A stretch of 5,757 nucleotides of DNA from Chloroflexota bacterium (GCA_016213125.1 JACRBR010000091.1:1-5757); one strand, 5' to 3'; positions 1-5,757 are shown, numbered from the stretch's first letter. The notes: generated by a model from the letters alone, not told the origin. Numbers and translations are program-made.

Positions 1-1323
1 AGTACTTGTGCGGATCCGTGCACGCCGACGAGCTGGAAACTGGAAAACCTCATCCCTGCCGATACTTCGATTGGCTGGAGGCTCGCGGCGATGAGTCCGG
101 CGTTTCCAAGCGGCGGTCCGGTTCCCACGTTCAGTTCACTCCAATTGCAGTGGTGGCAGTTGTCCCAGCCGTCGGCAGTGGATCCCGCCGCCGCCCCAGA
201 CCTGAAGTCCGAGACGACGCCCTACGTTTCTGCCATGCTCGTCACAGGCGGGCCCGCGGGTATGCCCAAGCTGCTGCTGGGGATGCGCCACGGGTCACGC
301 ACAGGTCTGAAGATCCTCCGCATGCAGGACATAATGAACAAGGTCAATGCGAGTTGCGGCGGAACCGGCAACGGTCAAACCGTGATCCTCGGCGAAAACA
401 TTGGAACTCCGAGCAATCCCATTTGGGATCCACCGTTTGGAGAACCGTTGACCCACATCGAGTTCGAGATTCCAGGCACCGGACTGAGTCCTTGCGTGCA
501 GTGGGTTCCGTGTGGTGGCGGGCAAGGTCACAAGGTGAAGTTCCTGCCTCAGTCCCGCGGGACTGTCGCACGTGTGCTCGACGACTCGGGAAGTGCGCGT
601 TGGGTTGCCGTCGTCACGACGGGGTTCGTGGCGGCTCATCCAAGTCCAGGATCATCTCCACCCCCGCCCTTGGGGACAGGAGGGCCGATCCCCCAGAGTT
701 CAGACTGCCAATGGGAGGGGGATTTCGGGTCTCCCATGGCCGTCGTGTTCGACGTCACGGCAGCGGCTGACAGCACGCCGGGGACGACGCCGTTGCCCGA
801 AGCGCAGCTCCTGCGCGTGCTCCTCGGGCCACAAGGAGTCGAAGGCTACTCCTGGTGCGTGAAAACAAAGACCTACTTGGCGCCGTCGACCTTCGCGGGG
901 AGGACCTTTGCGTTCGTCGGCGACATGCTCGGGCACCTTTGGATACACGACATCTCCGGCGGCCCCACAGGGACGAACCGACTGTACCCGCCCCCACCGC
1001 CCTCCACTCCCTATCGGCCCACCCAGGGAACATGGTCGCCCACGCTACTGCCAGTGGGCCACGTTGCTTTTCCGCGTGACCCGATGGATGGACTCTACGT
1101 GAACTTCGTCGACATCGAGATAGACGGCGACTGGGCCTATTGTGCAACGGGTCGTGGCGGCGTGTTCGTTGTCAACATCTCCGATCCGACAAACCCCAGA
1201 ACGGATGTAGTTCTCGATACCCCTGGGTTGGCCCTGGGAGTGGCCGTGCGCGTGGACGCGGCGAACAACAAACAATTGATCGTGGGCGACTCGCTCTGCG
1301 GGATGCGCCTGTACAGTCAGTGA
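1..1323 (+). CDS. LVIVD-repeat-like beta-propeller protein, 5' partial
   Basis: The reading frame is open from the first base and ends at TGA 1321-1323, giving 440 visible residues. The 5' end lies outside the window. The ATG at 91 is an internal methionine, because coding-like sequence continues upstream of it in frame. The last ~70 residues (about 372-440) read like an LVIVD repeat: IEIDGDWAYCATGRGG, then VFVVNISDPTNPR, then a DTPG-LALGVAV strand, and a final GMRLYSQ. A second, weaker copy lies near residues 300-318 (AFVGDMLGHLWIHDIS). LVIVD repeats are known to form propeller blades in bacterial and archaeal surface or exported proteins. Proline-rich loops sit near residues 215-230 and 330-340. 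No enzyme motif is visible, so the molecular role is unknown. Third codon positions carry more A/T than in the two genes at 3128-5757. The next gene starts 40 bases downstream in the same direction, and both may be exported repeat proteins. Confidence 0.82.
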   Translation, partial: STCADPCTPTSWKLENLIPADTSIGWRLAAMSPAFPSGGPVPTFSSLQLQWWQLSQPSAVDPAAAPDLKSETTPYVSAMLVTGGPAGMPKLLLGMRHGSRTGLKILRMQDIMNKVNASCGGTGNGQTVILGENIGTPSNPIWDPPFGEPLTHIEFEIPGTGLSPCVQWVPCGGGQGHKVKFLPQSRGTVARVLDDSGSARWVAVVTTGFVAAHPSPGSSPPPPLGTGGPIPQSSDCQWEGDFGSPMAVVFDVTAAADSTPGTTPLPEAQLLRVLLGPQGVEGYSWCVKTKTYLAPSTFAGRTFAFVGDMLGHLWIHDISGGPTGTNRLYPPPPPSTPYRPTQGTWSPTLLPVGHVAFPRDPMDGLYVNFVDIEIDGDWAYCATGRGGVFVVNISDPTNPRTDVVLDTPGLALGVAVRVDAANNKQLIVGDSLCGMRLYSQ

Positions 1324-1350
1324 GCGCGTCCATAGACCGAACCAAGCTGC

Positions 1351-1354
1351 GGAG
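1351..1354 (+). promoter_or_regulatory. Ribosome binding site (GGAG) deciding the start at 1364
   Basis: GGAG lies 9 bases upstream of ATG 1364, a normal Shine-Dalgarno spacing. It directly abuts the upstream ATG 1355, which would leave no spacer. This favours 1364 over 1355 as the start of the following gene. Confidence 0.55.
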
Positions 1355-1363
1355 ATGACACGC

Positions 1364-3007
1364 ATGTTCGACTCGATGAGATCGTTGGCAATGCGGCACT
1401 TCCAGCTCTCCCTCTGCCTGGCCCTGATCGCGCAGACGGAGGGCACGCTACACGCACAGTGCCTGAACTACTCGTCTCAGTTCCCCTTCTCGAACGGATT
1501 GCCGGGAGGGGGCGAGACATGGGACATGGTCGTGCACGACGTCGGGAATGGCCCGGAGTTGTTCGTGGGTGGCGAGTTCAACGCCTCTTCGGGCAGGCAC
1601 GTAGCGAAGTGGAACGGCACGAGCTGGACCGGATTCGCCAACGGACCGGGGCAAGCGAGCGACTGGGTCGCCGCGCTCGAGTTCTTCGACGACGGCGCGG
1701 GAGAGAGGCTTTACGCAGGTGGGTCCTTCAGCATTCAACTGCCTGGATCCTCCATCTGGCACTACTACAATTTCGCCTCGTGGAATGGCACGAGTTGGGA
1801 GCCAGTTCCGGGTTGGGGCACTTGGCCGGGCGCTCAGGTCCTCGATCTGACAGTCTTCGACGACGGCAGTGGTCCTGCGCTCTACGCAGCAGGCGCTTTC
1901 AATGTCACAGGGCAATACGGCATCGCGAGGTATCTACCGGGTGTTGGTTGGACCTCGCTTGGCACTGGGGGTGCAGACAGCTGGCTCACTACGCTTGCCG
2001 TTTTCGATGACGGCAGCGGTCCGGCGCTGTACGCGGCGGGGAATTTCACGCAGATCGGGGGCGTGTCGGCCTACCACATTGCGCGCTGGAATGGCACGAG
2101 CTGGGTTCCGGTGGGGACACCATCAGACAACATCAATCCGGTGAGACTCGTTCCCTTCGACGACGGTACGGGACCGGCGCTTTATGCGTCGAGTTCAGGT
2201 CCAAACAAGATCGTTCGCTGGAACGGGCTCGCTTGGAGCGGAGTTCCCGGATGGCCGTCGAGCATGTTTGGATTGCCGCTCGGGACGTTTGATAGCGGCC
2301 AAGGGCGACGCCTGATCGTCAACTCGAACAACCCCGCCGCCTACGAATGGAACGGGAGCGCATGGGCGCCGAGCCTGACGGAGGTGCAAGGCATCGTCTA
2401 CTGCATGACAGAGTACGACGACGGCCACGGAGGCGGCCCGTCCCTCTACTTTACGGGTCAGTTGGGTCGCGTTGCCGGAATGGAGTCTTGGCGCATCGGC
2501 GCGTTGCGGCGGAGTTGTGTAGAGCCCGTGGACACGATGTGCTTCGGCGACGGCACGGTCGCCACGTGTCCGTGCCTGAATCAAGGTCTCCGCGGTAACG
2601 GCTGCGCGAACTCCGTCGCTCCGTCGGGTGCGCGGCTGTCGCACTCAGGTCTTCCGACGAACGACACGCTCGCGCTGACGACGATCAACCAGCCCGCGAA
2701 CTCGGCGACGATCGTGCTGCAAGCAACCGAAGCGGTTCAAACTCGCACGCCCTTCGGCGACGGGCTCCTGTGCCTCGGCGGCCGCCTCGTGCGTCTCTTC
2801 ACGCGCACGGCGTCCAACGGTTCGATCGTCGTCCCCGGTCCTGGCGATCCCACGCTGCGCGACCGCTCGGCGCAGCGCGGTGACCCACTCGTCCCCGGCA
2901 ACGTGCGCTACTACCAAGCCTACTACCGCGACGTCGACGCCGCGTTCTGCCCGGCGCCCACCGGCGGCACGTCCAACATGACCAACGGCGTGCGAGTCGT
3001 CTGGTAG
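1364..3007 (+). CDS. Secreted seven-repeat propeller-like protein with C-terminal Cys-rich planctomycete-type module
   Basis: This is a 547-residue protein when started at ATG 1364; ATG 1355 is in frame but badly spaced from GGAG. Residues 1-31 look like a signal peptide: Arg/His near the N-terminus, a hydrophobic stretch LSLCLALIA, and likely cleavage after LHA before Gln32. It should therefore be exported; there is no lipobox. Residues ~50-385 hold seven degenerate repeats with the consensus FDDGSGPALYAAG-x-F, starting near residues 58, 108, 165, 214, 265, 309 and 351. Most are followed by a WNGTSW-like strand. Seven units of 42-57 residues suggest a seven-bladed beta-propeller, which is inference. 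Residues 393-547 form a separate module starting CFGDGT, with Cys393, Cys402, Cys404 and Cys414, further Cys470 and Cys529, and ending RVVW. I recognise this module from planctomycete exported proteins but know of no assigned function. No catalytic site or C-terminal membrane anchor is visible. Possible roles are extracellular binding or a cell-surface structure. Confidence 0.93.
   Translation: MFDSMRSLAMRHFQLSLCLALIAQTEGTLHAQCLNYSSQFPFSNGLPGGGETWDMVVHDVGNGPELFVGGEFNASSGRHVAKWNGTSWTGFANGPGQASDWVAALEFFDDGAGERLYAGGSFSIQLPGSSIWHYYNFASWNGTSWEPVPGWGTWPGAQVLDLTVFDDGSGPALYAAGAFNVTGQYGIARYLPGVGWTSLGTGGADSWLTTLAVFDDGSGPALYAAGNFTQIGGVSAYHIARWNGTSWVPVGTPSDNINPVRLVPFDDGTGPALYASSSGPNKIVRWNGLAWSGVPGWPSSMFGLPLGTFDSGQGRRLIVNSNNPAAYEWNGSAWAPSLTEVQGIVYCMTEYDDGHGGGPSLYFTGQLGRVAGMESWRIGALRRSCVEPVDTMCFGDGTVATCPCLNQGLRGNGCANSVAPSGARLSHSGLPTNDTLALTTINQPANSATIVLQATEAVQTRTPFGDGLLCLGGRLVRLFTRTASNGSIVVPGPGDPTLRDRSAQRGDPLVPGNVRYYQAYYRDVDAAFCPAPTGGTSNMTNGVRVVW
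1535..2452 (+). repeat. Seven intragenic degenerate repeats (42-57 codon period)
   Basis: The repeat unit FDDG-x-GPALYAAG begins at about 1535, 1685, 1856, 2003, 2156, 2288 and 2414, so the intervals are 150, 171, 147, 153, 132 and 126 bases, all multiples of three. Units at 1856 and 2003 are the most alike, also at DNA level over about 45 bases. The associated strand coded by TGGAAYGGCACGAGYTGG recurs almost exactly at 1610, 1781 and 2087. The units are most diverged at both ends of the array (positions 1, 6 and 7), as is usual for arrays grown by internal duplication. Confidence 0.85.
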
Positions 3008-3012
3008 CGCTC

Positions 3013-3063
3013 GCGCGCGTGCGCGCCCGCGTGGCTCGAGCCGTCCGCGCCATGCGTGGCTCG
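3013..3063. repeat. GC-rich inverted repeats in the intergenic region
   Basis: Three structures lie just after the stop at 3007. A GCGCG/CGCGC stem with a 4-base loop occupies 3013-3026. A perfect 10-base palindrome GGCTCGAGCC lies at 3033-3042. CGAGCC at 3037-3042 can pair with GGCTCG at 3058-3063 across a 15-base loop. CGTGGCTCG also occurs as a direct repeat at 3030-3038 and 3055-3063. The stems could end transcription of the upstream gene, but no T-tract follows, so an intrinsic terminator is not established. Simple GC richness could explain part of this. Confidence 0.4.
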
Positions 3064-3112
3064 CATCGGCGCATCCGCGCGGGAGAGGTCTCGCGTGTGC
3101 GTACCGGCCAGC

Positions 3113-3118
3113 TATCCT
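3113..3118 (+). promoter_or_regulatory. Possible -10 element (TATCCT) for meaB
   Basis: TATCCT stands out as a short AT-containing hexamer in a very GC-rich stretch. It ends 9 bases before GTG 3128, so transcription from it would start at or just before that codon, giving a nearly leaderless message. No convincing -35 hexamer is seen 16-18 bases upstream. This is a weak candidate based on spacing alone. Confidence 0.25.
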
Positions 3119-3127
3119 CTCGGGCTC

Positions 3128-4198
3128 GTGCCCGCCCCCCAGAACCTCCACGCCGCCCTCACCGACCGCCTCCTCTCCGGCGACAAAGGCGCCCTCGCGC
3201 GGCTCATCACCTGGGCCGAGAACGGCGACGCGCGTTTCGCCGACGTGATGCGCGCGCTCCATCCGCGCGTCGGGCGCGCGTGGCGCGTCGGCGTCACTGG
3301 GCCGCCGGGCGCGGGGAAGAGCACGCTCGTCAACGAGCTCGCGCGGTGCGAGCGCGCGACCGGGCGCACCGTCGGCATCCTCGCGGTCGAACCGTCGAGT
3401 CCGTTCACCGGCGGCGCGCTGCTCGGCGATCGCATCCGCATGGAGGAGCGCACGAACGACTCCGGCGTCTACATCCGTTCCATGGCGAGCCGCGGTTCGC
3501 ACGGCGGCCTCGCGCGCGCCGCGGTCGACGCGTGCGATGCGATGGACGTGTTCGGGATCGACACGGTGCTGCTCGAGACCGTCGGCGTCGGTCAGGCGGA
3601 GTACGACATCGTCGCCGCTACCGACACGGTGCTCGTCGTCCTCTGCCCCGGTGCCGGCGACGGCATCCAGGCGATGAAGGCCGGCATCCTCGAGGTCGCC
3701 GACGTCCTCGTCGTGAACAAGGCCGACCTCGCGGGCGCGGATCGGGTCGTGCTCGATCTCGAAGAGGCCGTGCACATCCGCGAGCACACGCATCAGCGCC
3801 CCGACGGCGCGTGGCACGTCCCGGTCGTGTCCGTGAGCGCGGGCAAGGGCGAAGGCCTCGACCTCCTCGCCGCGCGCCTCGCCGAGCACCGCCTCTGGCT
3901 CGCGACCGGTGCCGCGCCGGTCGAGGTCTGCACGCGCGAGAGCCGTCCCGCGCTCCCCGCCGCTCCCGCGCCGGCTTCCCGAGGCCGTCTCGCCGCCGTC
4001 CGGCGCGAAAAACGGCTCGCGCACGTGCGCCGGGTCGTCGACGAGCGCCTCGACGAGGCCCTCTGGCTCCGCGGCGGCCTGTCCGATCGGGCAGGAGCCC
4101 TCCTCGACGCGGGTCGCGCACCGTACGATGTCGTCGAGGCCCTCGTGGCGGCGATCGTCGCCGGAGAGGTCTTCCCGCGAGGACCCAAGCATCCATGA
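3128..4198 (+). CDS. meaB: MeaB/ArgK-family GTPase, chaperone of a B12-dependent acyl-CoA mutase
   Basis: This cytoplasmic G3E-type P-loop GTPase is known from its family to gate adenosylcobalamin loading and to protect and reactivate the partner mutase. Started at GTG 3128 it has 356 residues, against about 330 for E. coli ArgK and Methylorubrum MeaB. Visible motifs are Walker A GPPGAGKST (58-66, Lys64), the switch segment VEPSSPFTGGALLGDRIRM (87-105, with Glu88 and Asp101), SMASRGSHGG, LLETVGVGQ with Glu150, and the guanine-specificity motif NKAD (197-200). The charged helical C-terminus (about 290-350) matches the family's dimerisation region. Glu88 replaces the Asp of the more usual VDPSS. 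The start is uncertain: GTG 3095 is also in frame, adds 11 residues and has GGGAGAGG six bases upstream, while GTG 3128 gives the more typical N-terminus and sits behind a possible -10. The stop overlaps the start of the mutase gene, so the two are surely co-transcribed and probably translationally coupled. Confidence 0.96.
   Translation: MPAPQNLHAALTDRLLSGDKGALARLITWAENGDARFADVMRALHPRVGRAWRVGVTGPPGAGKSTLVNELARCERATGRTVGILAVEPSSPFTGGALLGDRIRMEERTNDSGVYIRSMASRGSHGGLARAAVDACDAMDVFGIDTVLLETVGVGQAEYDIVAATDTVLVVLCPGAGDGIQAMKAGILEVADVLVVNKADLAGADRVVLDLEEAVHIREHTHQRPDGAWHVPVVSVSAGKGEGLDLLAARLAEHRLWLATGAAPVEVCTRESRPALPAAPAPASRGRLAAVRREKRLAHVRRVVDERLDEALWLRGGLSDRAGALLDAGRAPYDVVEALVAAIVAGEVFPRGPKHP
4179..4183 (+). 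promoter_or_regulatory. Ribosome binding site (GAGGA) inside the end of meaB
   Basis: GAGGA lies 11 bases upstream of ATG 4195, within the last codons of meaB. Together with the ATGA stop/start overlap at 4195-4198 it supports the mutase start at 4195 and translation coupled to meaB. Confidence 0.45.
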
Positions 4199-5757
4199 GC
4201 GCGACCCGAGCCACGCCCGTTCGTTCCGTCGACGCGCAAGTCGAGTGGGAGGCCGCCTATCGCTCCTCGAAGCTGCGCGACGAGCCGTTCACCACGCTCT
4301 CCGGCACGCCGTTGAAGCCCCTCTACGGGCCGGATGATGCTCCGATCGACCCCGCGCGCGACCTCGGGCACCCGGGGAGCTTCCCGTACACGCGCGGCGT
4401 CCACGCGACGATGTACCGGGGCCGACTCTGGACGATGCGCCAGTTCGCGGGCTTCGGCAGCGCGAAGCAGACCAACGAGCGCTTCAAGTTCCTCCTCGAG
4501 CACGGCCAGACCGGCCTCTCGACCGCTTTCGACTTCCCGACGTTGATGGGCTACGACTCGGACCACGAGTACGCCCGCGGCGAGGTCGGCCAGGTGGGCG
4601 TCGCGATCAGCTCGCTCGAGGACATGCAGACGCTCTTCGACGGCATCCCGCTCGGCGAGGTGTCGACGTCGATGACGATCAACGGGCCCGCGCCGATCCT
4701 GCTCGCGTTCTACATCGCGTGCGGCGAGCGGCAGGGTGTCGCGACGAAGGACCTGCGCGGCACGGTCCAGAACGACATCTTGAAGGAGTACCAGGCCCAG
4801 CACGCGTGGCTCGTCCCCGTCGAGCCCGCGCTGCGCATGATCACGGACGTGATGGGCCACTGCGCGACGCACGTGCCGCAGTGGAACACGATCTCGATCA
4901 GCGGCTACCACATCCGCGAGGCGGGCTCGACGGCGGCGCAGGAGCTCGCGTTCACGCTCGCGAACGGGATGGAGTACGTTCGGCGCGGCAAGGCGGCGGG
5001 CCTCGACGTCGACCAGTTCGGCCCGCGTCTGTCGTTCTTCTTCGACAGCCACCTCGACTTCTTCGAGGAGATCGCGAAGTTCCGCGCCGCGCGCCGGATC
5101 TGGGCGCGCAAGATGCGCGACGTCTTCGGCGCGAAGGACCCGCGCTCGTGGATGCTGCGGTTCCACACGCAGACCGCGGGCGTGTCGCTGACCGCGCAGC
5201 AGCCCGAGAACAACATCGTGCGCACGGCCTTCGAGGCGATGGCCGCGGTGCTCGGCGGCACGCAGTCGCTGCACACGAACTCGATGGACGAGACGCTCGC
5301 GCTGCCGACGGAGAAGTCGGTGAAGATCGCGCTGCGCACGCAGCAGGTCATCGCGGAGGAGACCGAGGTCGCGTCGGTGATGGACCCGCTCGCGGGCTCG
5401 TACTTCGTGGAGGCGCAGACGAACCGGCTCGAAGCCGAGGCCGAGAAGTACTTCCAGGAGATCGAGAAGCGCGGCGGCGTCGTCGCGGCGACGGAGGCGG
5501 GCTGGATCCAGAAGGAGATCCACCGCTCGGCCCTCACGTACCAGCGCGCGCTCGAGCAGGGCACGAAGAAGCTCGTCGGCGTCAACTGCTACCAGGAGGA
5601 CGAAGGCAAGGGCCCGACGATCGAGCTCCTGCGCATCGACCCCAACGTCGAGCGCGAACAGCACGCGCGCCTCACGGCCTTGAAGAAGCGCCGCGACGCC
5701 GCGAAGGCGAAGAAGGCGCTCGACGACGTGCGCGATGCGTGCAAGGGCACGGACAAC
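4195..5757 (+). CDS. B12-dependent acyl-CoA mutase large subunit, isobutyryl-CoA-mutase-type active site, 3' partial
   Basis: The frame is open for 521 codons from ATG 4195 to the window edge with no stop. It is the catalytic TIM-barrel domain of the methylmalonyl-CoA mutase family, which rearranges acyl-CoA carbon skeletons by adenosylcobalamin radical chemistry. Conserved blocks include FPYTRGVHATMY, WTMRQFAGFG, GYDSDH, SMTING, GTVQNDILKEY, SISGYHIREAG with His239 (Propionibacterium His244), FAPRLSFFF-like GPRLSFFF, and GGTQSLHTNS (354-363). The substrate-recognising Tyr89 and Arg207 of methylmalonyl-CoA mutase are Phe84 and Gln202 here. This is the pair known from isobutyryl-CoA mutase IcmA (Phe80/Gln198). 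Ala111 sits where 2-hydroxyisobutyryl-CoA mutase HcmA has Asp117, which argues against that enzyme. IcmA-type subunits are about 560 residues, so roughly 40 residues and the stop lie beyond the window. No cobalamin-binding DxHxxG motif is present in the visible part, so a separate small subunit is expected. Automated annotation would likely say methylmalonyl-CoA mutase; the exact substrate is inferred. Confidence 0.95.
   Translation, partial: MSATRATPVRSVDAQVEWEAAYRSSKLRDEPFTTLSGTPLKPLYGPDDAPIDPARDLGHPGSFPYTRGVHATMYRGRLWTMRQFAGFGSAKQTNERFKFLLEHGQTGLSTAFDFPTLMGYDSDHEYARGEVGQVGVAISSLEDMQTLFDGIPLGEVSTSMTINGPAPILLAFYIACGERQGVATKDLRGTVQNDILKEYQAQHAWLVPVEPALRMITDVMGHCATHVPQWNTISISGYHIREAGSTAAQELAFTLANGMEYVRRGKAAGLDVDQFGPRLSFFFDSHLDFFEEIAKFRAARRIWARKMRDVFGAKDPRSWMLRFHTQTAGVSLTAQQPENNIVRTAFEAMAAVLGGTQSLHTNSMDETLALPTEKSVKIALRTQQVIAEETEVASVMDPLAGSYFVEAQTNRLEAEAEKYFQEIEKRGGVVAATEAGWIQKEIHRSALTYQRALEQGTKKLVGVNCYQEDEGKGPTIELLRIDPNVEREQHARLTALKKRRDAAKAKKALDDVRDACKGTDN

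Noticed and set aside
91..93. ATG as the true start of the first gene
   Set aside because: The same frame is open back to base 1 with plausible protein sequence (PCTPTSWKLENLIPADTS), and no ribosome binding site precedes this ATG.
6..770. Plus-strand open frame of 254 codons in another frame at the left edge
   Set aside because: Its product is a basic, Arg/Ser-rich low-complexity sequence. Frame 1 over the same bases gives a normal globular composition leading into the LVIVD-like repeats.
1448..1462. Lipoprotein signal at the HAQC segment of the secreted protein
   Set aside because: The residues before Cys33 (LHAQ) do not fit a lipobox, which needs a small residue directly before the Cys. 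Ordinary signal peptidase cleavage after LHA fits better.
3056..3058. GTG as the start of meaB
   Set aside because: It would add 24 residues that match nothing in the family, lies inside the inverted repeat, and lacks a Shine-Dalgarno. GTG 3095 and GTG 3128 are better.
3008..3127. Intrinsic terminator after the secreted protein gene
   Set aside because: Stable GC stems are present but no run of T follows any of them, so they are listed only as inverted repeats.
2645..4192. Long minus-strand open frame (515 codons) opposite the end of the secreted protein and meaB
   Set aside because: It crosses two unrelated genes and an intergenic region, is rich in Arg/Glu/Ala/Val, and has no recognisable domain. 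The opposite strand has unambiguous MeaB motifs.
3793..5664. Long minus-strand open frame (623 codons) opposite the mutase
   Set aside because: It is antisense to a clearly conserved enzyme. Its translation is a low-complexity Arg/Ala/Leu/Val-rich string, the usual artefact of strong G/C third-position bias on the other strand.
4195..5757. Naming the mutase 2-hydroxyisobutyryl-CoA mutase (HcmA-like)
   Set aside because: That enzyme has Ile at the Phe84 position and Asp at the Ala111 position; this protein has neither.

Overview
This is a high-GC bacterial window with four genes, all on the + strand. The outer two are cut by the window edges. The left half (1-3007) holds two genes for exported or surface-type repeat proteins. 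The right half (3128-5757) holds a tightly coupled metabolic pair for adenosylcobalamin chemistry. The host looks like a member of the Planctomycetota. The reason is the Cys-rich C-terminal module of the second gene (CFGDGT, then CPC, GNGCANS and a terminal RVVW), which I associate from memory with many exported proteins of large-genome planctomycetes. That assignment is inference; another high-GC lineage such as Myxococcota is not excluded.

Layout: 1-1323 is the 3' part of a protein ending in LVIVD-type beta-propeller repeats. 1364-3007 encodes a secreted protein with a signal peptide, seven degenerate repeats that probably form a beta-propeller, and the C-terminal Cys-rich module. 3008-3127 is a short intergenic region with GC-rich inverted repeats and a possible -10 element. 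3128-4198 encodes a MeaB/ArgK-family G-protein chaperone. 4195-5757 encodes the catalytic (large) subunit of a B12-dependent acyl-CoA mutase; it starts in an ATGA overlap with meaB and runs off the window without a stop.

The most interesting point is the mutase. By overall similarity it would be labelled methylmalonyl-CoA mutase, but the two residues that recognise the substrate carboxylate in that enzyme (Tyr89 and Arg207 in Propionibacterium numbering) are Phe84 and Gln202 here, at exactly the same spacing of 118 residues. This Phe/Gln pair is the known signature of isobutyryl-CoA mutase. The likely picture is a G-protein chaperone co-translated with an isobutyryl-CoA-type mutase. Its cobalamin-binding small subunit should be encoded elsewhere, perhaps just downstream. 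I found no RNA genes, CRISPR arrays, insertion sequences or defence systems.
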